Source: Hermodarchaeum sp048939595 (GTDB taxonomy: Archaea > Asgardarchaeota > Hermodarchaeia > Hermodarchaeales > Hermodarchaeaceae). Taken from it: DNA of 31,539 bases. Location of the stretch: the NCBI GenBank assembly GCA_048939595.1, contig JBHLPI010000020.1:1-31539 (forward strand), written 5' to 3'. The position numbers and the translations under genes were made by a program. A model generated the notes under the pieces. The model saw only the letters and a list, made by a program, of their open reading frames with translations. It made no database searches and was not told the DNA's origin. Below, one piece after another: positions 17,298 to 25,076 of this stretch (position 1 is its first letter; each line of letters begins with the position of its first letter).

Positions 17298-18392
17298 GTG
17301 CCAAATGTGTTTGACTTGGAAAGTCTTATTCGAGAAAGTGTAAGGAATTCGAGTGGGTATAACGTCAGTCATTTTATTCGGGCGTGGTCAAACAGAGACC
17401 TTTTGCGCATGATGTCAAATGAAAATCCTCTTCCTCCTTCAAATGCAGTTATTGACGCTATGACAAATGAGCTTAAAACGACTAATTTGTATCCAGCACC
17501 TCCGTCTGGACTATGTGAACGCTTCGCCAAGCATGTCCAAATGAATCCAGAGAATATTGCTGTTTGTGCAGGTTCTATGGAAGTAATTGATGTCTTAATT
17601 CGAACCTTCGTTGAACCAGGTCAAGAAGTAATAATTCACACTCCAACATTCTCTGCTTATGAGAAATTCGCTAATCTTCATGGAGCCAAACTCACTCCCA
17701 TAAGAATGGCTCCCCTCAACTTTGAGTATCCATTTGATGCGATGGAAAAGTGCATAAATGACGAAACAAGAATTATGTTCGTATGCACACCAAACAACCC
17801 AACCGGAAATTACTGTGATAAAACTGATATTGAGAAGTTGGCCCAACACAACATCATTGTGGCAGTGGATGAAGCTTACGCAGAATACATTAATCAGAAT
17901 ATGACAGCTCTAATTTCCTCCTATCCGAATATTGTCTTTATCCGAACACTTTCCAAAGCATGGGGTCTTGCGGGATTACGAATTGGATATCTTGTTGCCG
18001 ACAAGCACGTGATTGAATATTTTACTCGAGTAGCACAACCTTTTCACATCTCCATGCCCATTCAACGAGCAGTAGAGGTAGCTTTGGACGACCCGAATTA
18101 TCTGCGAAAGCGGGTTGAAGCAAATAGAGTAGGTGTTGATTACATTCGGAAAGAATTAGGAACGATACAGGGAGTTGAAACTTTTCCCTCCAGTGGCAAT
18201 TTCGTTCTAATCAATGCGGGAAATACTGGCTATAACACAGGAGATATAATTGAAAAATTATTAGATCGGGGAATCTTTGCACGAGATATGTCCAGCCATC
18301 GATTAGGCGGAGCATATTTCCGAGTAACCGTTAGTTCACCAGAGAACAATCGACGATTTGTCGAAACGCTGAAAAACATTCTTACATCGTAG
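17298..18392 (+). CDS. HisC-like PLP-dependent aminotransferase (class I/II)
   Basis: A 364-residue fold-type I aminotransferase resembling histidinol-phosphate aminotransferase. The PLP lysine is Lys220 in TLSKAWGLAGLRIGY. The cofactor is also held by CTPNNPTGN (163-171) and Asp191/Tyr194 in DEAYAEY. Family enzymes act on histidinol phosphate, aromatic amino acids or other phosphorylated amino alcohols, and some are threonine-phosphate decarboxylases (CobD). No other his or cob gene is in the window, so a metabolic role tied to the adjacent sugar kinase is as likely as histidine synthesis. The start is GTG. The kinase gene begins about 20-32 bases after its stop, so the two are almost certainly co-transcribed. 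Confidence 0.85.
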   Translation: MPNVFDLESLIRESVRNSSGYNVSHFIRAWSNRDLLRMMSNENPLPPSNAVIDAMTNELKTTNLYPAPPSGLCERFAKHVQMNPENIAVCAGSMEVIDVLIRTFVEPGQEVIIHTPTFSAYEKFANLHGAKLTPIRMAPLNFEYPFDAMEKCINDETRIMFVCTPNNPTGNYCDKTDIEKLAQHNIIVAVDEAYAEYINQNMTALISSYPNIVFIRTLSKAWGLAGLRIGYLVADKHVIEYFTRVAQPFHISMPIQRAVEVALDDPNYLRKRVEANRVGVDYIRKELGTIQGVETFPSSGNFVLINAGNTGYNTGDIIEKLLDRGIFARDMSSHRLGGAYFRVTVSSPENNRRFVETLKNILTS

Positions 18393-18424
18393 GAGCCAAT
18401 AACGCGAATGGAATGGAGAAACCG

Positions 18425-19957
18425 ATGACTGCAAAGAGTGGGTACATCATTGCACACGACTTCGGTACAAGTGGCGATAAAGCCGTTCTCTCAGATCTGG
18501 AGGGAAACGTCCTTGCCTCGGAGTATAGAGTATACCCGCTTCTTTACCCTAAATCACATTGGGTGGAACAAAGTCCAAAAGATTGGTGGCAAGCTTTTTG
18601 CACCACTACTAAGGCAGTAGCGAAGAAAGCGAAGTCCCCAGATAGCATTCTGGCAATTGCTCCATCAGCCCAGATGATTACCATCATGCCGGTTGACAAA
18701 CAAGGAATTCCTCTACGAAATTCAATCAGTTGGCTAGATTTACGGGCCACAAAACAAGGTGATTGGCTTCAACAGTATGTTGATGAGATCTACCCGATCC
18801 TTGGAATGGCACCATCAACAAAAGATATTGTAAGCCGAATCCTATGGGTAAAAGAAAGAGAACCGAAGATCTATGCGAAAACGCATAAATTTCTGGATTG
18901 CAAGGATTTTCTCGAATTCAAACTCACAGGTAATTTTGTCACAGATTGGAGTAACGCATCTCTTTATGGTCTCTTTGATATTCGTGATCATAAATGGTCA
19001 GAACGTGTTTGTGATATCACCGATATTTCACCTGAGAAACTCCCAGACCCCTATCCATCAACACACATCATCGGAGAAGTGACACAAGAAGCGGCTCAGC
19101 AGATTGGAGTTCCCACAGGCACTCCTGTTATAGCAACAGGAGGCGATGTAGCGGTAGCTGCAATTGGTTCAGGAAGTTTGCGAGATGGTGACAGCCACGT
19201 TTGCATTGGAACTGCTACGTGGATTGGTGTAACTACAAAAGAAGTGCTAATTGACCCCCACAAAAGGTACTTAACAATGTGTTCGGGAGACCCCGGCAAA
19301 AATATCCTTATGGGCGAAATGGAAACCGGTGGTGCAGCCTTGCGTTGGCTACGGGACACCCTTTGTAACGACCTAGATTCACTAGACTCGGAGGGTATTC
19401 CATATTCAAAAATGGATAAACTAGCAGGTAAGGTTCCACCAGGATCTGATAACCTGTTATTTACTCCCTGGATGTCGGGGGAACGTTCTCCACTTAATGA
19501 TCACAATGCGCGAGGAACCTATTTGGGCCTCAAACTCGGTCACACTCTAGGTCACTTAATACGAGCTGTCCTCGAAGGCGTCGCGTTTAATATTCGATGG
19601 ATTCTTGATTCTGTAGAAGAAACGGCCCCATTTGTTATTGACAACATCTGTGGAGTAGGAGGAGGGGCCATTAGCGAATTTTGGATGCAAATTATTTCAG
19701 ATGTAACAGGTAGAGCCATTCGTGTGGTCAAAGAACCTCTTAATGCGGGCTCGATTGGTGCGGCATTGACTGCAGCAGTTGCCCTAGGAATCTATCCAAG
19801 TTTCGATGCCTTATTAGAAATAATACCTATCAAAACACGATTGAAGTGCAACCCAGAAACCTATGAACGCTATTCACAACTATATTCGATTTTTAAAATG
19901 GCCTATCGTCAGCTTTCACCAATCTTCAATAAGCTAGCTGAGTTGGATGAGCACTAG
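18425..19957 (+). CDS. FGGY-family carbohydrate kinase (XylB-like)
   Basis: Predicted to phosphorylate a sugar or polyol with ATP in the cytoplasm. From the ATG at 18425 the protein has 510 residues. I chose this start because GGAG lies 6 bases before it; an ATG at 18413 would add four residues. The two actin-like domains carry DFGTSGDKAVL near the N-terminus, the catalytic-base Asp in GGDVAVAAIGSG (about residue 241), WMSGERSPL, and the FGGY-like GVGGGAISEFWMQIISDVTG with LNAGSIGAA near the C-terminus. The motifs fit xylulokinase-like members better than glycerol kinase, but substrate range in this family cannot be read from motifs. It sits between the HisC-like aminotransferase and a nucleotidyltransferase-like gene in one plus-strand unit. 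Confidence 0.9.
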   Translation: MTAKSGYIIAHDFGTSGDKAVLSDLEGNVLASEYRVYPLLYPKSHWVEQSPKDWWQAFCTTTKAVAKKAKSPDSILAIAPSAQMITIMPVDKQGIPLRNSISWLDLRATKQGDWLQQYVDEIYPILGMAPSTKDIVSRILWVKEREPKIYAKTHKFLDCKDFLEFKLTGNFVTDWSNASLYGLFDIRDHKWSERVCDITDISPEKLPDPYPSTHIIGEVTQEAAQQIGVPTGTPVIATGGDVAVAAIGSGSLRDGDSHVCIGTATWIGVTTKEVLIDPHKRYLTMCSGDPGKNILMGEMETGGAALRWLRDTLCNDLDSLDSEGIPYSKMDKLAGKVPPGSDNLLFTPWMSGERSPLNDHNARGTYLGLKLGHTLGHLIRAVLEGVAFNIRWILDSVEETAPFVIDNICGVGGGAISEFWMQIISDVTGRAIRVVKEPLNAGSIGAALTAAVALGIYPSFDALLEIIPIKTRLKCNPETYERYSQLYSIFKMAYRQLSPIFNKLAELDEH

Positions 19958-20013
19958 GATATAAATCGATGAAGGATTATTGATTCTTCACAATCAAAGG
20001 AAGTTAATGTTCA

Positions 20014-20880
20014 ATGAACGAGATCTCAAAAGCACCAATGGCGGATAAAGAATTTCTAAAAGAAGCTATTCATATCGTGGACCAAGCAGAGGAACACGGT
20101 CTAATTATCCGAATTTTGGGGGCATTGGCAATACGAATGCAAACACCCCACAAACTAGAGCTTCATAAGAAACTTGATCGCTTGGGAGAGGGTGCGATGA
20201 GCTTCACTGACATCGACTTCATTGGTCCAAAAAGCCAACGTCGAGAAATTGAGAAGTTCTTTGAGAAAGTATTAGGTTTTGATGTAGACCGCTATGCACT
20301 ACTAGCTGCTAAAGACCGCTATATTTATCATCATTCTCAAAAGCCCTATCATGTTGATGTGTTTTTAGATTGTTTAGATTTCAGTCATAAGATCGAATTT
20401 ACTCGTAAGAAAGACGCGCATAGACTATTGCTTGATAAACCCACAATTACTCTAGCGGATCTTGCGTTAGAAAAAATACAGATCCATTCCATTAACGAGA
20501 AAGACATCAAAGATCTTATTACGTTGTTCGCCGGGCATGAGCTTGGAATCACAGACAAAGACCCCAAAACCATTAACAAAGCCTACATTACGGAAATCCT
20601 CTGTGATGATTGGGGATTTTGGTATGATGCTACAGAGAATCTAAGAAAGGTCATCGATTTTGTCAAGAAATACAACGACGAGGGATTAATTGACCAAAAC
20701 GAGTGCAACCTTGTAGTTGCTCGCGTTGAACAATTATTAACAGCAATTGATAACACCCCAAAAACAAAGAATTGGGAAAAACGAGCTAAAAAAGGAACCA
20801 AGAAACAATGGTGGAAAGATGTCGAGGAGTCCGACCGAGGAGCTGACCAGCACACAATCCAAAAGGATGGTTGGTTCTAA
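20014..20880 (+). CDS. Nucleotidyltransferase-fold protein of unknown role
   Basis: A 288-residue protein with a Pol-beta-type nucleotidyltransferase core. It has LGALAIRM (about 35-42), then Asp66-x-Asp68 in FTDIDFIGP, and a third acidic site in YHVDVFLD (Asp115 and Asp119). The middle keeps the LADLALEKIQ and KDIKDLITLF helices common in nucleotidyltransferases of the AbiEii or hypothetical group. The C-terminus is lysine-rich (about 255-275) with WEKRAKKGTKK, which could bind nucleic acid. It follows the sugar kinase after 56 bases and closes the unit, with a terminator behind it. It might add a nucleotide to a sugar phosphate or RNA, but it lacks the sugar-nucleotidyl signature, so no substrate is proposed. 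Confidence 0.75.
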   Translation: MNEISKAPMADKEFLKEAIHIVDQAEEHGLIIRILGALAIRMQTPHKLELHKKLDRLGEGAMSFTDIDFIGPKSQRREIEKFFEKVLGFDVDRYALLAAKDRYIYHHSQKPYHVDVFLDCLDFSHKIEFTRKKDAHRLLLDKPTITLADLALEKIQIHSINEKDIKDLITLFAGHELGITDKDPKTINKAYITEILCDDWGFWYDATENLRKVIDFVKKYNDEGLIDQNECNLVVARVEQLLTAIDNTPKTKNWEKRAKKGTKKQWWKDVEESDRGADQHTIQKDGWF

Positions 20881-20935
20881 AGCCAAACATATTATTAGTT
20901 AATTTTATCCTCTGATGACATATTAGCACCCAGAA

Positions 20936-20972
20936 GAGGGATAAAAGAGCGCTATCCTCAATCTGTTTTTTT
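20936..20972 (+). terminator. Hairpin plus T7 terminator after the nucleotidyltransferase gene
   Basis: GAGGGATA (20936-20943) pairs with TATCCTC (20953-20959) with one bulged G, and seven T follow at 20966-20972. It lies 56 bases after the stop and should end the aminotransferase-kinase-nucleotidyltransferase transcript. Confidence 0.55.
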
Positions 20973-21039
20973 ATCGAAATGAGGATTTCAGAAAAAACTT
21001 TGTGGTAGTAGAAGGCTTTTTTAGCAGAAGCGAATCATA

Positions 21040-22221
21040 GTGGTGACCCACTGGAGAGTGCGCCATGTGCAGGTACTATTACCTCCTCCGTTGAACGCGA
21101 TTGTCACGTTATTGATGATTATTATCTTTCCGGGGTTCCTATTCCTGACAGGCTATGCCTTTTACATGGAATGGGTAGACCGCAAATTCTATGCGGACCA
21201 ACACCACCGCATTGGTCCCTTATACACCGGCTGGCGGGGAATCCTCCAACCTCTTGCTGACTTTGTCAAGTTAATGGCCAAGGAAGATGTGACCCCAGCA
21301 GCAGCTGATAAAATTGGGTTTACTCTGACGCCGATCTTGGCGTTAGCGATTCCCATCGCTGTGCTCATGTTGGTGCCGATTGCCATTTCTCAAACGCCCT
21401 TCTTTGTTGTAACCGGAATCATGTACTTCGAAGGTGACTTACTCATGATCGGCTTCTTTAGTACCATGTTTACTTTGATGCTGTTTATTGCCGGGTGGTC
21501 GTCATCGAACCGTTTTGGATTCACTGGAGCCGTCCGGGGTATCGTGCAGATGCTCGCATATGAAATTCCCCTTCTTCTTGCCCTCTTCGCCGCCGGCATG
21601 GTCGCTGGATCTCTTAGCCTAACTGGCGTGGTCATCTACCAAGCCAACCTCGGCCTACCACTCATTGTGAATCCCGCATTCATTGGACTCTTCATCGTCT
21701 TTCTGATTGCGGCGCAAGCGGAAGCAGAACGCATTCCCTTTGATGCCCCTGTTGCGGAAACTGAAATCGTTGGAGGGTGGGAAACCGAATTCTCTGGCAA
21801 AAAACTCGCCTTCTTCCGCCTCTCCAACAACTTCGAAGTCTTACTTGCTGCAGCCCTAGGTACAGCTGTCTTCCTAGGTGGTCCCCTTGGGCCCGAAGTC
21901 TTTTTGGTGTTCCTAACCAACGGAGGGTTTACCCCTGGCATTACCATTAACTCCGGACAATACATGACCTGGGTTACCGCAAACATGCCCTACCTTCTCA
22001 ACCCCGGAATTGCGGCCATCTATTACACCTTCTGGTTTATCCTAAAAACTACCTTTATCGTCCTCATCTTGTCCAACATGAAGGCATTGATGTCCCGTTG
22101 GCGCATCGACCAAATCGCCCAGGATAGTTGGAAATGGGTCATCCCTATAAGCCTCCTCATGGTAGGTATCCTGTTAGCCTGGCCTTTGTTCATGGACTTT
22201 ATTATCGCCCTACTCCCATAG
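21040..22221 (+). CDS. NuoH/EchB/MbhM-type membrane subunit of a complex I-like oxidoreductase
   Basis: A 393-residue protein with about eight membrane helices, the subunit that links the soluble redox arm to the proton or sodium pump in complex I and group 4 membrane hydrogenases. Hallmarks are RIGPLYTGWRGILQPLADF and KLMAKED after the first helix, and AEAERIPFDAPVAETEIVGG on the central loop, followed by ETEFSGKKLAFFRL. The N-terminus is uncertain: GTG at 21040 gives a polar leader of about 15 residues, and an in-frame GTG at 21070 follows a GGAG. It is followed after 17 bases by the ferredoxin-like subunit, but no NuoB, C, D or antiporter-like subunits are in the window. Its codons favour C in third position more than the neighbours. 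Confidence 0.93.
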   Translation: MVTHWRVRHVQVLLPPPLNAIVTLLMIIIFPGFLFLTGYAFYMEWVDRKFYADQHHRIGPLYTGWRGILQPLADFVKLMAKEDVTPAAADKIGFTLTPILALAIPIAVLMLVPIAISQTPFFVVTGIMYFEGDLLMIGFFSTMFTLMLFIAGWSSSNRFGFTGAVRGIVQMLAYEIPLLLALFAAGMVAGSLSLTGVVIYQANLGLPLIVNPAFIGLFIVFLIAAQAEAERIPFDAPVAETEIVGGWETEFSGKKLAFFRLSNNFEVLLAAALGTAVFLGGPLGPEVFLVFLTNGGFTPGITINSGQYMTWVTANMPYLLNPGIAAIYYTFWFILKTTFIVLILSNMKALMSRWRIDQIAQDSWKWVIPISLLMVGILLAWPLFMDFIIALLP

Positions 22222-22238
22222 GAGAGTGAAAAGAAAAC

Positions 22239-22631
22239 ATGCCACGACCTGGAGCAATGGAAGGCGAAATCCTCGGCACTGTCCTCCGACGGAAGACCGC
22301 CACGATTCGCTACCCCTTCCAAGAAGCCGTCCGCCCTGAACGTCTCCGCGGACAAATCGAATACGACCTCGAAAAATGCACCGGCTGCGGCCTCTGCAGC
22401 CGCGAATGCCCTGCCACCGCCATCGAAATGGTCGCATCCACCAAAACCAAAACCCAAAAGAAACCCCAATTTCGCTTCGACCGCTGTATCTGGTGCGGAA
22501 CCTGTGAAGCCGTGTGTCCAAAGAAAGCGATTACAATGACGCCGAAGTTTGAAATGGCGGCATTTTCATTGAAGGATGAGCATTTGTTCGTTGTCTCCGA
22601 AGATCCAGAACCCGCGGAATCAAAAGAGTAG
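22239..22631 (+). CDS. NuoI/EchF-type 8Fe-8S ferredoxin subunit
   Basis: A 130-residue polyferredoxin with two complete 4Fe-4S motifs: Cys47, Cys50, Cys53 and Cys57 in CTGCGLCSRECP, and Cys83, Cys86, Cys89 and Cys93 in CIWCGTCEAVCP. This is the arrangement of the NuoI, EchF and MbhN subunits that pass electrons along complex I-like enzymes. The spacer between clusters is longer than usual and rich in Thr, Lys and Gln, and the C-terminus is acidic. GAGAGTG lies before the ATG, and the gene follows its NuoH-like partner by 17 bases. The first 200 bases are notably GC-rich with C-ending codons. The electron donor, and the rest of the complex, must be encoded elsewhere. Confidence 0.93.
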   Translation: MPRPGAMEGEILGTVLRRKTATIRYPFQEAVRPERLRGQIEYDLEKCTGCGLCSRECPATAIEMVASTKTKTQKKPQFRFDRCIWCGTCEAVCPKKAITMTPKFEMAAFSLKDEHLFVVSEDPEPAESKE

Positions 22632-22741
22632 GAAAGAGCAATATCCGTTGGTTCTTCACAGTTTAACCTAAGAGTGGGTACTGTATTATCGTGAATTTCA
22701 AGGAGTGCTAATCCTTTTAGGAATGTAGTTACTGGGTATTT

Positions 22742-23317
22742 TTGGGCGATGGAGTGTACATCGTTATTGTTTATCTTTTGTTTTTTCTTTTTTTAGGTTT
22801 GCTTATTGGCGGTTTCTATTGGTATTTAGAGGAAAAGCGGAGGCGGGGACGCCGGTGGTTGGCGAGTAAGGGAGAGGTGATTCCGGATTTAGTGACACAA
22901 GATAGTGTTCGGAAATTTTCAGATCCAGATATCAAACGAATAGACCTGAAGGAGTTCAAAATAGATCGTATACGTTTCTATCGGATGCGAGTGCACCTGC
23001 GTTTAGATACCGGAATCAATTTTGAATTAACCTCCAAAAAACATCGAAATGGTAAAGTCTATGAATTTGGGGAAGGGGAGACGGGAGTTGATTCTGTTGA
23101 TAAGTTCTTTTGGGTGGAAAGTCCTGATGCAAAAGCGGCAGCCCAAATCTTGGGCGCTCCGAAGGTTCAAAACACTTTGGATAAGATTCATGTGATTCAT
23201 TCCCTCCAGGTTATGGGGGATGAAATTGAGGTTGTTTTTCGTTTCTGGAATTCCTGGTTAGATCGTATTTATGATTTCGTTTTGGCTTTGACACACGAAA
23301 TGATGGACCAAATATAA
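22742..23317 (+). CDS. Hypothetical membrane-anchored protein
   Basis: A 191-residue protein that I do not recognise. It has one N-terminal membrane helix (about residues 6-28) followed by a basic stretch (EEKRRRGRRW), so the remaining 150 residues should lie in the cytoplasm. The soluble part has alternating hydrophobic strands and an acidic, glycine-rich piece (FGEGETGVDSVDKFFWVESPD), suggesting a small beta-rich domain similar in size to a PH-like module. The start is uncertain: TTG at 22742 or GTG at 22754, neither with a good Shine-Dalgarno. It stands alone between the ferredoxin gene and the convergent Mrp gene. No catalytic motif is visible. Confidence 0.7.
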   Translation: MGDGVYIVIVYLLFFLFLGLLIGGFYWYLEEKRRRGRRWLASKGEVIPDLVTQDSVRKFSDPDIKRIDLKEFKIDRIRFYRMRVHLRLDTGINFELTSKKHRNGKVYEFGEGETGVDSVDKFFWVESPDAKAAAQILGAPKVQNTLDKIHVIHSLQVMGDEIEVVFRFWNSWLDRIYDFVLALTHEMMDQI

Positions 23318-23363
23318 GTTGGTGAAATCATCTATCCACTTTGGCTTGTCGTGTTATGCATTT

Positions 23364-24230
23364 CTAATGCTGCCCTTTCAGCCGTTCCAGTAAACGGTCA
23401 ACGACATGTTGGAAGGCTTGGGCGACGGGTGTTTTAGCTTCTGTGACGATGAAGGGTCTGCCTTCATCTGAAAGGGTCATAACCCGTGGATCGAAGGGGA
23501 GGTCACCTAAGAAGTAGATATTGAGGTCTTGGGCGGCATTTTTGCCGCCACCTTTGCCGAAGAGGTTGGTGACTTTGTTGCAGTGGGGGCAGTGGAAGCC
23601 GGACATGTTTTCGATGAGGCCGAGGATTGGGACATTCATGGTGCGGGCCATGGTGGCGGCTTTGCGGGAGTCGAGGAGGGCGACTTCTTGGGGGGTGGTG
23701 ACGATGATGACACCGTCAAGGCTGGGGATGAGTTGCATGATGCTGAGGGTTTCGTCGCCGGTGCCGGGTGGGAGGTCGATGATGAGGTAGTCGAGTGTGC
23801 CCCAATTGACTTTAGAGAGGAATTCACTGATCACGCGCATTTTGAGAGGACCGCGCCAAATGACAGGGGTGTCCGCAGATTGGAGGAGGAATTCCATGGA
23901 GACGGTGAGGATGTTGAGGGGACCGAGGACGGGTTCGAGTCCGGTGTCGCCGCCGATCATGCGGGTGCCTTCGAGGCCGAGCATCTTGGGAACGTTGGGT
24001 CCGGTGATATCGGCGTCGAGTATGCCGACAATGTTACCTTTCCAAGCGAGGGCGGTGGCGAGGTTGACGGCAACAGTGGTCTTGCCGACACCGCCTTTAC
24101 CGGAGAGAATGACAATTTTGTGTTTCACGTGCCGCATTTTTTCAGCGATTTCTTGTTCTGCACTTGTAGGGGCGCCGACCATGAGGTCTTTAGGGATTTT
24201 ACCTGAGGATTTTGTTGTGTCTTTCGGCAT
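23364..24230 (-). CDS. Mrp/NBP35-type P-loop ATPase, iron-sulfur carrier
   Basis: Scaffold or carrier that binds a 4Fe-4S cluster between two subunits and passes it to apoproteins in the cytoplasm. From the ATG at 24230 the protein has 288 residues; a GTG four codons earlier is possible. The deviant Walker A is SGKGGVGKTT (about 43-52), followed by DADITGPNVPKMLG, IIDLPPGTGDE and TTPQEVALLD. The cluster-binding pair is Cys214-x2-Cys217 in FHCPHCN. Unlike many bacterial Mrp proteins it lacks an N-terminal MIP18 domain, which is normal in archaea. The gene is convergent with the membrane protein before it. Its strong codon bias creates a long antisense open frame that I do not consider a gene. 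Confidence 0.94.
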   Translation of the reverse strand: MPKDTTKSSGKIPKDLMVGAPTSAEQEIAEKMRHVKHKIVILSGKGGVGKTTVAVNLATALAWKGNIVGILDADITGPNVPKMLGLEGTRMIGGDTGLEPVLGPLNILTVSMEFLLQSADTPVIWRGPLKMRVISEFLSKVNWGTLDYLIIDLPPGTGDETLSIMQLIPSLDGVIIVTTPQEVALLDSRKAATMARTMNVPILGLIENMSGFHCPHCNKVTNLFGKGGGKNAAQDLNIYFLGDLPFDPRVMTLSDEGRPFIVTEAKTPVAQAFQHVVDRLLERLKGQH

Positions 24231-24374
24231 AGAAGTAATCACGACCAGAGACTAGTCGGGTAGTTGGTGCTTTATGGGGAATACCTTTAATCTTACGCAT
24301 CAGCAAAACATCAAAAATCCTCAAATCGATGAGTTTACCAATTATTGAATCTTGATACGTGTTAGGTGCATTGT

Positions 24375-25073
24375 ATGGTAAAAGTGATAGCGCATCGTGG
24401 GACGGGAAAAGGCTTACTTGAAAACACCCTCACAGCCTTTCAGACCGCAATATCGTGGGGAGTGGGTTGCATTGAGTGTGATGTTCGAAGTTCTCGTGAT
24501 GGAGTTGCAGTTATTATTCATGATTTATCATTGGAGCGGCTATCCAATGAACCTAGAAAAGTGGCAGAATATTCACTGACTGAACTGCAAGCAATGAAGA
24601 TTCACATTGGTGATCGAATTCCTTCTTTGGTCGAATTCTTAGAGTTAGTAAAACCACACAGGAATCTAGAAATCAATCTTGATGTCAAAGCCGTGGGTCT
24701 GGAAGCCCAGATAATGCAGCAGATCAGTGAATACGACTTAGTTCATCGAACGATGATCTCGTCGTTTATTCAACTGGTTTTGAGCGAGTTTCGTAGCCTT
24801 AATGACGAGATTGCGACAGCTCTGTTATATGAGTATGATTTGCGAAACTCCACAAAGGTGGCTAAGGAGCTTGGATGTACTGCAATTAATCCACAGTTGC
24901 AATTTACTGATTCGGCTCTTGTGCGTACTAGCCACCAAGAGGGATTAGAGATTAATCCGTGGGTAATTAACGAGCCAGAGGAGATGCAGCGATTCATCGA
25001 CATGGAAGTAGATGGGATTATTACTGATTTTCCACCTCGTTTGCTAAAGATACTCAACCGTGGAGGTGTATGA
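24375..25073 (+). CDS. Glycerophosphodiester phosphodiesterase family protein (copy 2)
   Basis: Paralogue of the protein encoded at 4932, with about 232 residues from the ATG at 24375 (a GTG at 24366 is possible). The GDPD motifs are AHRGTGKG, ENTLTAF, IECDVRSSRDG and IIHD, so the main catalytic His, Glu and Asp residues are present. The third acidic site reads NLDVKA where copy 1 has VEIKPE, an Asp in place of Glu that may alter the metal site or substrate. No signal peptide is visible. The M42 peptidase gene begins 3 bases after its stop, and that gene's ribosome-binding site lies inside this one, so the two form an operon. Why a GDPD is coupled to a peptidase is unclear. Confidence 0.88.
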   Translation: MVKVIAHRGTGKGLLENTLTAFQTAISWGVGCIECDVRSSRDGVAVIIHDLSLERLSNEPRKVAEYSLTELQAMKIHIGDRIPSLVEFLELVKPHRNLEINLDVKAVGLEAQIMQQISEYDLVHRTMISSFIQLVLSEFRSLNDEIATALLYEYDLRNSTKVAKELGCTAINPQLQFTDSALVRTSHQEGLEINPWVINEPEEMQRFIDMEVDGIITDFPPRLLKILNRGGV

Positions 25074-25076
25074 GAG

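Noticed and set aside
18425..19957. Glycerol kinase
   Set aside because: It belongs to FGGY, but the motifs look more XylB-like and the glycerol-kinase signature blocks were not evident, so I kept a general sugar-kinase call.
23529..24206. Long plus-strand open frame of 225 codons
   Set aside because: It is antisense to the Mrp/NBP35 ATPase, which has every family motif. The low-complexity Gly/Asp/Glu composition is a by-product of that gene's codon bias.
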